64,000 nt of DNA from Deltaproteobacteria bacterium Ga0077550 (GTDB lineage: Bacteria > Myxococcota_A > Polyangia > Nannocystales > Nannocystaceae), in assembly GCA_001464385.1 (NCBI GenBank), contig LNFB01000340.1, forward strand, positions 94,248 through 158,247, in the 5' to 3' direction. This document shows positions 41,333 to 49,161 of this stretch, piece after piece (within the stretch, counting starts at the first letter, position 1; every line of letters starts with the position of its first letter). Position numbers and translations under genes: made by a program. A model generated the notes under the pieces. The model saw only the letters and a program-made list of their open reading frames with translations, was not told the DNA's origin and did no database searches.

Positions 41333-41338
41333 TACGCT
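41333..41338 (+). promoter_or_regulatory. -10-like TACGCT box, near-leaderless
   Basis: TACGCT ends 5 nt before ATG 41344, predicting initiation at the start codon. No Shine-Dalgarno is present. Confidence 0.45.
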
Positions 41339-41343
41339 GCGGC

Positions 41344-42009
41344 ATGCTGACGTTGGTCCCCCCGGCCATCGAGGAGTACGTGCGGGCCCACAGCCCGGCC
41401 GAGCCGGCGCTGCTGGCCGAGCTGCGCGAGCGGACCCACGCCGAGCTGGCGATGCCGCAGATGCAGGTCGGTCCGGTCGAGGGCGCGCTGCTGCGGATGC
41501 TGGTGCGACTCACCGGAGCGCGGCGGGTGCTCGAGATCGGGACCTTCAGCGGTTACTCGGCGCTGTGCATGGCGGAGGCGCTCCCCGACGACGGCGCGCT
41601 GGTCACCTGCGACATCGATCCGGTCGCGACCACGCTGGCGCGCGAGTTCTTCGGCCGGAGTCCCCACGGCGGCAAGATCGAGCTGCGCCTCGGCCCCGCG
41701 CTCGACACCCTGGCGCAGCTGAGGGCCGACGCGCGCCCTCCCGGCAGCCGAGATCGACAGTTCGACATCGTGTTCATCGATGCCGACAAGACCAACTACT
41801 CGGCGTACTACGACGCGTGCTGGGACCTGCTGCCGCGGGGGGGCCTCGTGGTGGCCGACAACACGCTGTGGAGCGGCAAGGTCGTCGCGCCCAGCGACGA
41901 CAGCGATCACGCGATCGTGCGCTTCAACGCGCGGGTGCACGACGATCCCCGCGTCGATCACGTGCTGCTGTCGGTGCGAGACGGCATCATGCTCGCGCGC
42001 AAACGCTAG
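41344..42009 (+). CDS. SAM-dependent O-methyltransferase (caffeoyl-CoA OMT-like)
   Basis: Class I methyltransferase of 221 residues. It carries the SAM-binding loop VLEIGTFSGYSALCMAEAL, the acidic ribose-binding strand LVTCDIDP, and the metal/substrate motif FIDADKTNYSAYYD with DNTLWSGKV, all typical of the cation-dependent catechol/CoA-ester O-methyltransferase group. It is cytoplasmic. The probable acceptor is a small catechol or similar hydroxyl; this cannot be told from the sequence. A TACGCT box 5 nt before the ATG suggests a leaderless message. The MoxR gene follows after 84 bp with its own box. Confidence 0.9.
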   Translation: MLTLVPPAIEEYVRAHSPAEPALLAELRERTHAELAMPQMQVGPVEGALLRMLVRLTGARRVLEIGTFSGYSALCMAEALPDDGALVTCDIDPVATTLAREFFGRSPHGGKIELRLGPALDTLAQLRADARPPGSRDRQFDIVFIDADKTNYSAYYDACWDLLPRGGLVVADNTLWSGKVVAPSDDSDHAIVRFNARVHDDPRVDHVLLSVRDGIMLARKR

Positions 42010-42079
42010 TCGAGCACGACGACGCGCCGTCGGGCGGCAGTCCGCGGATGGGCCGCTTTGCATCCCGCGACGAACCGCC

Positions 42080-42085
42080 TAGACT
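42080..42085 (+). promoter_or_regulatory. -10-like TAGACT box for the MoxR operon
   Basis: TAGACT ends 8 nt before ATG 42094. No Shine-Dalgarno lies between. Confidence 0.45.
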
Positions 42086-42093
42086 GGGCGGCG

Positions 42094-43047
42094 ATGAACT
42101 CCGTGCTGCAGGCGCCACGGCCCGAAGCCCACGCCGCCATCGCAGCCGTGCGCCGGTCCGTCGCCGAGGTCATCCGCGGCAAGGACGACGTCATCGATCT
42201 CGCCCTGGTCGCCCTGGTCTCGGCGGGACACCTGCTGATCGAAGACATCCCGGGCGTCGGCAAGAGCACCCTGGCGCGCACGCTCGCGCAGGTCGTCGGG
42301 GGCGAGTTCCGGCGGATCCAGTTCACGTCGGATCTGCTGCCCGCCGACCTCGTCGGCGTCTCGGTGCTCCGCCCGTCGCTGGACCAGTCGGAGTTCCGAC
42401 CCGGCCCGCTGTTCGCGAACTTCGTCCTCGCCGACGAGATCAACCGCGCGCCGCCGCGGACCCAGAGCGCCCTGCTCGAGGCGATGGGCGAGCGCACGGT
42501 CTCGGTCGACGGCACCAGCCACGCGCTGGCGGTGCCGTTCATGGTGATCGCCACCCAGAACCCGACCGAGCACTACGGCACGTACCCGCTGCCCGAGTCG
42601 CAGCGCGACCGGTTCACGCTGCGGCTCGAGATGGGCTACGCGATCGCCGAGGTCGAGGCCGCGCTGTTCGGCGGCGCGGCCGAGGCGGCGCCGGCCCCCG
42701 AGCCCGTCTGCACGCTGGACGCGATCCTCGCCGCACAGCTCGGCGCGCAGGAGGTCTTCGTGCACCCCGACCTCGCCGCGTATGCGCAGCGGGTCGTGCA
42801 CGCGACGCGCAATCACCCCGGGGTCCGGCTCGGCGTCAGCACCCGCGGCGGCATCGCGTGGATGCGCGCGGCCAAGGCCCGCGCGTGGATGGATCGCCGC
42901 GGCCAGCTCGGCATCGACGATCTGCAGGACCTCGCGGTGCCGGCCCTCGCGCATCGGCTCATCGCGTCGGCGGGCACCGACGACGGCGTCGCGGTCGCGG
43001 CCGAGCGCGTCCGCGAGATCGTCGCGACCACGGCGGTGCCGCGGTAG
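42094..43047 (+). CDS. MoxR-family AAA+ ATPase
   Basis: Cytoplasmic chaperone-like ATPase of 317 residues. Motifs are IRGKDDVIDLALVALVSAGH, Walker A DIPGVGKST (Lys57), Walker B VLADEINRA (Asp114, Glu115), sensor 1 VIATQNPTEHYGTYPLPESQ and the arginine-finger region QRDRFTLRLEMGY. MoxR proteins work with DUF58/VWA partners in maturation of membrane or periplasmic complexes. A DUF58 gene follows by 4 bp and then a transglutaminase-like gene, the standard trio. Start ATG 42094 is chosen over an in-frame upstream codon because the TAGACT box lies 8 nt before it. Confidence 0.94.
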   Translation: MNSVLQAPRPEAHAAIAAVRRSVAEVIRGKDDVIDLALVALVSAGHLLIEDIPGVGKSTLARTLAQVVGGEFRRIQFTSDLLPADLVGVSVLRPSLDQSEFRPGPLFANFVLADEINRAPPRTQSALLEAMGERTVSVDGTSHALAVPFMVIATQNPTEHYGTYPLPESQRDRFTLRLEMGYAIAEVEAALFGGAAEAAPAPEPVCTLDAILAAQLGAQEVFVHPDLAAYAQRVVHATRNHPGVRLGVSTRGGIAWMRAAKARAWMDRRGQLGIDDLQDLAVPALAHRLIASAGTDDGVAVAAERVREIVATTAVPR

Positions 43048-43051
43048 CGCC

Positions 43052-44035
43052 ATGGCCCGGCGCAAGCGCTCGCTGCTGCGCCGCGCCCTCACGGCCCGCG
43101 GACGGAGCCTCGAGATCACGCGCGCGGGGTGGTTGTTCATCCTGCTGACGCTGGCGGTCGGGTTCGCGGCGATCAACTCGGGCGCGAACCTGCTGCACGC
43201 GATCTTCGGCGCCCAGATGGCGCTCATCGTCGGCAGCGGGATCCTGAGCGAATCGATGGTCCGCCGCACGGTGGCCCGGCGCGTCGCCGCCGGTGAGATC
43301 TACGCCGGCCAGGCCGCGGCGGTGCGGGTCGAGCTGACCAACCTCGATCCGCGCGTCGACGTCTTCTCGGTCAGCGTCGAGGACGACGACCGCAGCGCCA
43401 CCGACGATGCGTGCGCCCCGGTGTTCGCGGTGCGGATCGGGGCGGGCCGCACCGTCGAGATCCCCGCGACCGTGACGCTGTCGCAGCGGGGCCGCCACGC
43501 GATGCCCGCCGCGGTCGTGGCCACGCGCTTCCCGTTCGGGCTCTTCGTGAAGCGTCGCGAGCTGCCCCGCGGCGCGCCGCTCTTGGTCTACCCGCGGCTC
43601 GTGCCGGCGCCCGCCCCGATGGCCGACGACCCGCGCACGGACCTCGGCGATGCGCCGCGGCGACGCGCCCGCGCCGGGGAGTTCTTCGCGCTGCGCGAGT
43701 ACCGGGACGGCGACGATCTGCGCCGCATCCACTGGCCCGCGGTCGCGCGGCTCGGTCGCCCGGTGGTTCGCGAGTACGAGGCCGACGGGGATCGCCAGAT
43801 GATGCTCGAGCTGCGCCGCGGGACCACCGGCGATCCGAGCTTCGAGGCCGAGGTCGAGCAGTGCGCGTCGGTGGCCGTCGCCGCCCTCGGCCGCGACGCG
43901 CTGGCCGTGGGCCTTCGCTACGCCGGCGAGCTGCTCGTCACGCCCGGCAGCGGCGACGAGCAGCGCCGGCGCGTGCTCGCGGCGCTCGCCGTGGTCGGGG
44001 ATCCGCCGAAGGGCGCGACGGCGGTGGACGCATGA
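43052..44035 (+). CDS. DUF58-domain membrane protein
   Basis: Protein of 327 residues with two N-terminal membrane helices (about 25-65), a beta-rich middle and the DUF58 core GEFFALREYRDGDDLRRIHWPAVARLGRPVVREYE, read here as GEFFALREYRDGDDLRRI then HWPAVARLGRP. DUF58 proteins are VWA-like and partner with MoxR ATPases. The catalytic or metal role is not defined. It lies between moxR (4-bp gap) and the transglutaminase gene (4-bp ATGA overlap), so the three proteins are made together. Length is ordinary. Confidence 0.92.
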   Translation: MARRKRSLLRRALTARGRSLEITRAGWLFILLTLAVGFAAINSGANLLHAIFGAQMALIVGSGILSESMVRRTVARRVAAGEIYAGQAAAVRVELTNLDPRVDVFSVSVEDDDRSATDDACAPVFAVRIGAGRTVEIPATVTLSQRGRHAMPAAVVATRFPFGLFVKRRELPRGAPLLVYPRLVPAPAPMADDPRTDLGDAPRRRARAGEFFALREYRDGDDLRRIHWPAVARLGRPVVREYEADGDRQMMLELRRGTTGDPSFEAEVEQCASVAVAALGRDALAVGLRYAGELLVTPGSGDEQRRRVLAALAVVGDPPKGATAVDA

Positions 44036-46188
44036 TCGGCGTCGACACACCGCTGCACCGCCTGCGCGATCGCATGAGCCTCGCGCAGATCGCCGTCGCC
44101 ACCGCCACGGTCGGCGTCGCGGGTGGCATCGCCCCGTGGTCGCTCGCCCTGGCCGCGGTGCTGTGCGCCTGGGCGTTCGTGCGCCCGCTGCCGCCTGTCA
44201 CCACGAAGGCGACCGAGCGGGCGTGGACGCTGCTGGTCGGCGTCGCGCTGGTGGCGACGCTGACCCGCGCCGTACTGACGGCCGAGCTCCTCGACTCGGG
44301 CCTCGACTTCCTGCTGCTGCTCGTGGTGCAGCGCCTCTTCAACCGCCAGCGCGCGCGCGAGCACATGCAGCTGCTGCTGCTCGGGTCGCTGCTGGTCGTC
44401 GCCGGCGCGGTGATCAACGCCGGGCTCAACTACCCGCTGCTGTTCGCGCTCTACCTCGTCGTCGCCGCGATGACGCTGCTGCTGAACCACCTCGTCGCCG
44501 AGGGCGAGCGGCTCGGCGCGCGTACGGCCGTGACGTTGTCGCGCGAGGGCATGCGCGCCCGCGGGTTCCTGTGGCGCGCCGCGGGTCAGGTCGCGGCCAT
44601 CGCGGCGATCGGCGCCATCGTCACGTTCGTCGCGTTCCCGAGGTGGGGCGTCGGCGCGTTCTTCCGCGGCGGCCTGTCCCGCGACAGCAAGAGCGGGTTC
44701 TCGAGCACCGTCGAGCTCGGCGACTTCGGCCGCATCAAGTCCGACGCCACCGTGGTGATGCGCATCGAGCCCGACGTGCGCGGCGCATGGGGCGATCGCA
44801 CCGACTGGCACCTGCGCGGCAGCAGCTTCGACGCCTACGCCGGCGGCCGCTGGTTCCACGAGCGCGACGTCGAAGCGACGATCGCCGGCGGACCGTTCGG
44901 CTACCAGACCCTGCGCGACCTGAGGGGCGGCGCCACGCTCAAGCCCAGTCGCAGCGCGGTGCCCGAGGCGGTCGCGGTCCCGGGCTTCGCGGCCTCCAAG
45001 CAGACCTTGCTCGCGACCGTGACGCTCGAGGACATCGGCGTCGACGTGCTGTTCGTGCCCAGCGAGCCGCTGGCCGTGCGCGTGTCGCCGCGCGGCGTGA
45101 TCGAGAGCCGCGCGCGGGTCCGCGGCGGCCGCAGCGACGAGATCCGGGTGGACAAGGCCCCGGGCCCGATCCGCTACCAGTTCGTGTCGCGCATCGGGAC
45201 GCCGACCGAGGCCGAGCTCGACGCCATCGGCGATCCTGCGGTGCCCGACGCCTTCGCGGCGTACACGGCCGCGATCCCCGGGCTCTCCGACGACGTGACC
45301 GCCCTGGCGCAGCGCCTCACCGAGGGCGCGAGCACCCGCCGCGCGAAGGTCGAGGCGATCATGGCCCACCTCGGCGGCTTCACCTACTCGCTCGATCTCC
45401 GGCCGTCGCAGCGGGTCCTGGACGGCGCCGATCCCCTCGAGGGCTTCCTCTTCGACACCCAGGCCGGGCACTGCGAGTACTTCGCCTCGGCGGCGGTGGT
45501 GTTGCTGCGGCAGATCGGCGTGCCGGCGCGGCTCGTCAACGGCTACTACGGCGCGCACTACAACGGCGTCGGCGAGTACTACGCGGTGCGGCAGGCCGAC
45601 GCGCACTCGTGGATCGAGGTGCACTTCGGCGATCTGGGCTGGGTGACGTTCGATCCGACCCCGCCGTCGGGCCGCACCTCCGGCGACGACGCGCCGTGGT
45701 GGCCCGGCGCGTCGGAGTGGATCGACGCGGTGCGCAACACCTACCTCGACTGGGTCATCGACTACGACCTCGGCAAGCAGCTCACGCTGTTCGAGAACCT
45801 CGGCCTGCGCGATCGTCAGGCCGACAACGGCCTGCTGCGCTGGCGGTGGTTGCTGGCGGTGATGGTGGGCCTCGGGGCGGCGGTGTGGATCGGCGCGCGC
45901 GCCCGCAAGTGGCGACGGGGCCGCGCCCGCCCCGAGGCCGCGATCTGGCGCACGGTGATCCGGCGACTGGCGCGGCGCGGCTACAGCCCCCGCGACGACG
46001 AGTCGCCGCGGCGCTTCGGCGCGCGCATCGGTGCCGCCGAGCCCCCGATCGCAGCGCCGGTGTCGACGTTCATGCGCACCTACGAGGCCTGTCGTTTCGC
46101 GCCGCAGATCACCGCCGACGACCTCGCGGCGCTGCGGGACGCGGCGGCGGCTGTCATCGCCGCGCTCGGACGTGCGCGGCGGCGATAG
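44032..46188 (+). CDS. transglutaminase-like membrane protein (DUF3488 + transglutaminase core)
   Basis: Protein of 718 residues. Five to six N-terminal helices (DUF3488-like, about 15-200) are followed by a large periplasmic domain and a transglutaminase-like core with catalytic Cys481 (AGHCEYFASAAVVLLRQ), His525 (DAHSWIEVHFG) and Asp541 (VTFDPTPP). One helix follows (about 602-622), then a cytoplasmic tail of about 100 residues. With MoxR and DUF58 it forms a well-known conserved operon whose exact role, protease or crosslinking in the envelope, is unsettled. All three catalytic residues are present, so it is likely active. Confidence 0.93.
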   Translation: MIGVDTPLHRLRDRMSLAQIAVATATVGVAGGIAPWSLALAAVLCAWAFVRPLPPVTTKATERAWTLLVGVALVATLTRAVLTAELLDSGLDFLLLLVVQRLFNRQRAREHMQLLLLGSLLVVAGAVINAGLNYPLLFALYLVVAAMTLLLNHLVAEGERLGARTAVTLSREGMRARGFLWRAAGQVAAIAAIGAIVTFVAFPRWGVGAFFRGGLSRDSKSGFSSTVELGDFGRIKSDATVVMRIEPDVRGAWGDRTDWHLRGSSFDAYAGGRWFHERDVEATIAGGPFGYQTLRDLRGGATLKPSRSAVPEAVAVPGFAASKQTLLATVTLEDIGVDVLFVPSEPLAVRVSPRGVIESRARVRGGRSDEIRVDKAPGPIRYQFVSRIGTPTEAELDAIGDPAVPDAFAAYTAAIPGLSDDVTALAQRLTEGASTRRAKVEAIMAHLGGFTYSLDLRPSQRVLDGADPLEGFLFDTQAGHCEYFASAAVVLLRQIGVPARLVNGYYGAHYNGVGEYYAVRQADAHSWIEVHFGDLGWVTFDPTPPSGRTSGDDAPWWPGASEWIDAVRNTYLDWVIDYDLGKQLTLFENLGLRDRQADNGLLRWRWLLAVMVGLGAAVWIGARARKWRRGRARPEAAIWRTVIRRLARRGYSPRDDESPRRFGARIGAAEPPIAAPVSTFMRTYEACRFAPQITADDLAALRDAAAAVIAALGRARRR

Positions 46189-46192
46189 TCGA

Positions 46193-46909
46193 TCAGCGCA
46201 GATCCTCGGACTCGGCGACGCGGCGCTCGAACGCCGGATCGAGCGCCACACGGACCAGCCCGCGCGCCAGCGTCGACGCGTCGGTCGACCGATAGCGCTC
46301 GCGCAGTCGTCGGCCGCCGAGCAGCCCCGCGATGGCGAGCAGGCCGTCGCCGAGCGCCGCGCCCACCCGCTCGAGCGGCCGCGACTCGTCGCGATCAACG
46401 CCGGTGATGAACGACGGCCGCGCGATGGTCCACGGAAGATCGCTGTCGCGGAGCGCCGCCTCGCTGCGGGCGCGGGCGGCCACGTAGGCGCCGCGGGCGT
46501 CCGCGGCGACGCCCGCGGCCGAGAGGTACACGAACCGCGGCTGCGGTCGACACGTCACCGCTCCGTCGACGAGCCACTTCGTGAGGCCGTAGTCGACGCG
46601 CGCGTACGCCTGCGTCGCCGCCATGCCCTCGTTGCGGGCCCGCGCGCGGGTGGTCCCGAGCAGCGCGAAGACGAGGGTCGGTTGCACCCGACGCAGGGTC
46701 TCGCCGATGGCCTCGGCCTCCCACGGCGTGTGGTCGACCGTGGCCCCGAGCGCGGCGAAGCGCGCCTGGAACTCGGCCTTGCGCGAGGAGTCGGGCCGCA
46801 CGTGGGCGACGGTCTCGATGCCCTGGGCGCGCAGCGCCTCGACGACCGCTCGACCGGTGTACCCGGTGGCGCCCGCGACGAACGCTCGGGCTGCGGGAGA
46901 CTCGGTCAA
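46193..46909 (-). CDS. NAD(P)-binding Rossmann protein (NmrA/SDR-a type)
   Basis: Protein of 238 residues beginning at TTG 46909, with the dinucleotide loop FVAGATGYTGRAVVEALRAQ at the very N-terminus, as expected for an atypical short-chain dehydrogenase. Other features are ETVAHVRPDSS (binding of the adenosine ribose), LVFALLGTTRARARNEG, ARVDYGLTKWLVDGA, FVYLSAAGVAA and LPWTIARPSFITG. The YxxxK catalytic pair is weak (YGLTK), so it may be a redox sensor or reductase. The TTG start is supported by a TACGCT box 9 nt upstream. Divergent from the M28 peptidase gene, and converging on the transglutaminase gene with a 4-bp gap. Confidence 0.82.
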   Translation of the reverse strand: MTESPAARAFVAGATGYTGRAVVEALRAQGIETVAHVRPDSSRKAEFQARFAALGATVDHTPWEAEAIGETLRRVQPTLVFALLGTTRARARNEGMAATQAYARVDYGLTKWLVDGAVTCRPQPRFVYLSAAGVAADARGAYVAARARSEAALRDSDLPWTIARPSFITGVDRDESRPLERVGAALGDGLLAIAGLLGGRRLRERYRSTDASTLARGLVRVALDPAFERRVAESEDLR

Positions 46910-46918
46910 GACGCCGGG

Positions 46919-46924
46919 AGCGTA
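46919..46924 (-). promoter_or_regulatory. -10-like TACGCT box for the NmrA-like gene
   Basis: TACGCT ends 9 nt before TTG 46909. It is identical to the box before the O-methyltransferase gene. Confidence 0.4.
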
Positions 46925-47016
46925 CCACCGGACGCGACGTTGCGCCGAGCGCGGGGCGCCTCGCGACCGACCGGCGACGCGCAGCGGTGCGGTTGCCACG
47001 GGACCCGGCGCGACCG

Positions 47017-47022
47017 TACCGT
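47017..47022 (+). promoter_or_regulatory. -10-like TACCGT box for the M28 peptidase gene
   Basis: TACCGT ends 11 nt before ATG 47034, without an intervening Shine-Dalgarno. Confidence 0.35.
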
Positions 47023-47033
47023 CGCCACGCACC

Positions 47034-48488
47034 ATGCTCCGCCGTGCGTCGAACCGACTCTTCGCCCTCGTCGCCTGCAGCGTCAGCGTGTCCGCCTGCG
47101 GCAAGCCGCTGACGATCCCCGAGGCCCCCGCAGCCTCCGTGCCGACAACCGCCGGGATCGACGTGGTGGGGCCCGTGGGGGCGCATGCCGAGGTCCCCGG
47201 ACCGCCGCCGCCGCCGGGGATCGCCCGCGTGCTCGAGGCCATCGATCCCGGGCGCATCCGCCAAGACGTGGATCGCCTCGCGGGCTTCGGCACCCGCCAT
47301 ACGCTGTCGGACACCGCCAGCCCGACGCGGGGCATCGGCGCCGCCCGGCGCTGGATCGCCGAGCGACTGACGGATGCCGGCGGACCGGCCCGCCGCTGGC
47401 AGGTGGCGATGGATCCCCACCGTGCCGCCGCCGACGGCCGCCGGGTCACGCGCGACGTCGACGTCGTGAACGTGGTCGCGACGCTCCCGGGATCGATGCG
47501 CGAGGCGGCGGGCCGCCACTACTACGCGGTGGCCCACTACGACTCGCGGCGCAGCGATCCGCTCGACGCAGAGGGCGACGCGCCCGGGGCCAATGACGAC
47601 GCCTCGGGCGTCGCCGTGCTGCTCGAGCTCGCCCGCATCCTCGCCGATCGCCAGCTCGACGCGACGGTGGTGCTCCTCGCCGCCGCCGGCGAGGAGCAGG
47701 GCCTGCTCGGCAGCCGCGCGCACGCCAAGGCCCGCGCGGCCGCAGCCGTCGACGTCCGCGCGGTGCTGAGCTTCGACATCGTCGGTGATCCGCGGATGCC
47801 CAGCGGTCCGCCGCGCATCGACGGCATCCGGCTGTTCTCCGAGGGTCTGCCCGCGGGCCCGGTCGACAACGCGGCGCTGCGCCTGCAGGGCGCCGAGTCC
47901 GACTCGCGCTCGCGACAGCTCGCGCGCCACGTCGACATGCTCGCACGCTGGCACGACGCGGCGGTCAAGCCGACGCTCGTGTTCCGGCCCGATCGATTCC
48001 TGCGCGGCGGCGACCACACGCCGTTCAACGAGCTCGGGATCGCGGCGGTGCGCTTCACCGAGTTCGGCGAGAACTACGATCGTCAGCACCAGGACCCGCG
48101 CCGCGAGGGCGAGCGCGAGTTCGGCGACACTGCGGAGTTCGTCGATCCGCAGTACGTCGCCGGTGTCACCGGCCTCGCCGCGATCGCCCTCATCCACCTC
48201 GCGAACGCGCCCTCGCCCCCCGGCGACCCGCGGATCGTGGCGCTCGAGCTGCAGCACGACACCGTTCTGCGGTGGACGACCGCGCCCGAGCCCGACGTCG
48301 CCGGCTACGAGGTGGTGTGGCGGGAGACCACCGCGGCGCGCTGGGAGCACGTGCAAGACGTCGGCGCCGCGACGACCATCACGCTGCCCTGGGCGAAGGA
48401 CGAGCACTTCTTCGGCGTGCGGAGCTACGACGCCGACGGGTACCGCAGCGAGGTGGCGTTCTGCGGGGTCGAGCGAGCGCCGAGCTAG
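47034..48488 (+). CDS. M28-family zinc aminopeptidase-like lipoprotein with FN3-like tail
   Basis: Predicted lipoprotein of 484 residues: signal ASNRLFALVACSVSVSAC with Cys22. The M28 peptidase core shows metal and catalytic motifs: AVAHYDSRRSDP, GANDDASGVAVLLELAR (bridging Asp), LLAAAGEEQGLLGS (catalytic Glu and metal Glu), SFDIVGDPR (metal Asp) and GDHTPFNELG (last His). All five metal positions appear present, so it is probably an active exported aminopeptidase. A C-terminal FN3-like domain (about 400-484: IVALELQHDTVLRWTTAP, GYEVVWRETTAARWEHV) may bind the envelope or a partner. It sits tail to tail with the 48499 gene. Confidence 0.9.
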   Translation: MLRRASNRLFALVACSVSVSACGKPLTIPEAPAASVPTTAGIDVVGPVGAHAEVPGPPPPPGIARVLEAIDPGRIRQDVDRLAGFGTRHTLSDTASPTRGIGAARRWIAERLTDAGGPARRWQVAMDPHRAAADGRRVTRDVDVVNVVATLPGSMREAAGRHYYAVAHYDSRRSDPLDAEGDAPGANDDASGVAVLLELARILADRQLDATVVLLAAAGEEQGLLGSRAHAKARAAAAVDVRAVLSFDIVGDPRMPSGPPRIDGIRLFSEGLPAGPVDNAALRLQGAESDSRSRQLARHVDMLARWHDAAVKPTLVFRPDRFLRGGDHTPFNELGIAAVRFTEFGENYDRQHQDPRREGEREFGDTAEFVDPQYVAGVTGLAAIALIHLANAPSPPGDPRIVALELQHDTVLRWTTAPEPDVAGYEVVWRETTAARWEHVQDVGAATTITLPWAKDEHFFGVRSYDADGYRSEVAFCGVERAPS

Positions 48489-48498
48489 TGCACCGGGA

Positions 48499-49086
48499 CT
48501 AGCGATCCCGCGGCACGCTCGCGGCGAGGCCGAACGCGGCCGCCAAGGTCGCGTGCAGCCACGGACCGGGCGCCGCGTCGCCGCCCACCCACTGCAGCTC
48601 GAACCAGCCGAACACCCCGACGACGAGCAGCGCGCCCCAGCGGGCGAAGAAGCCCGTGTCGCGGCGGTGCGGCGGCACGTCCGGGCTCGACACGCGGTAG
48701 GCGAAGAACATCGCGGTGACCGCCGCGAACCCGATGATCGCGAAGGGGGCGCGCACGTTGCCCTCGTCGAGGTTGCGGAGCACGAGCAGCCCGATCACCA
48801 CCACCTCGGTCTGGAGCAGGGCCACCCACGCGCGCACCGCAGCGCCGGCATAGGCGCCCCCGGTGCGCGAGGCCCAGGCCGCCGCCAGGGCGAAGCCGTG
48901 CGGCGCCCCGAACACGATCGCGAACAGCAGGCCGCCGAGCCAGTCGTTGCGCAACGACTCGAGGATCACCCGCAGCAGCGTGGTGTCTTCGTCCGCCGCC
49001 AGCGGCAGGGCCACCGACGCGGCCAGGGCCAGGGCCAGTAGCGTCACGCGCCAGGGCAACCTCGTCGCACGCCCGTCCGCAGTCAT
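48499..49086 (-). CDS. multi-pass membrane protein, function unknown
   Basis: Protein of 195 residues with about five predicted helices (VTLLALALAASVALPLAA, LGGLLFAIVFGAPHGFALAA, a third around VALLQTEVVVIGLLVL, IIGFAAVTAMFFAYRV, WGALLVVGVFGWFEL). The segment before the second helix (TTLLRVILESLRNDW) is amphipathic. No conserved family motif is recognised. ATG 49086 follows a TACGAT box by 6 nt, suggesting a leaderless message. It is transcribed in the same direction as the large lipoprotein gene ending 75 bp upstream, but the box argues for separate expression. Confidence 0.65.
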   Translation of the reverse strand: MTADGRATRLPWRVTLLALALAASVALPLAADEDTTLLRVILESLRNDWLGGLLFAIVFGAPHGFALAAAWASRTGGAYAGAAVRAWVALLQTEVVVIGLLVLRNLDEGNVRAPFAIIGFAAVTAMFFAYRVSSPDVPPHRRDTGFFARWGALLVVGVFGWFELQWVGGDAAPGPWLHATLAAAFGLAASVPRDR

Positions 49087-49092
49087 GCGTGG

Positions 49093-49098
49093 ATCGTA
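49093..49098 (-). promoter_or_regulatory. -10-like TACGAT box, near-leaderless
   Basis: TACGAT on the minus strand ends 6 nt before ATG 49086. Confidence 0.45.
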
Positions 49099-49128
49099 CG
49101 CCGCTGCGCCGGCGTCCGCACCATCCAC

Positions 49129-49155
49129 GCCGACAACGCCGACAACGCCGACACG
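49129..49155. repeat. three-copy 9-bp tandem repeat
   Basis: GCCGACAAC occurs twice and GCCGACACG once in tandem, between the 48499 gene and the stop of the 49162 gene. The last unit also pairs with the following GTCGGC. It is too short to assign a role. Confidence 0.5.
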
Positions 49156-49161
49156 TCGGCA

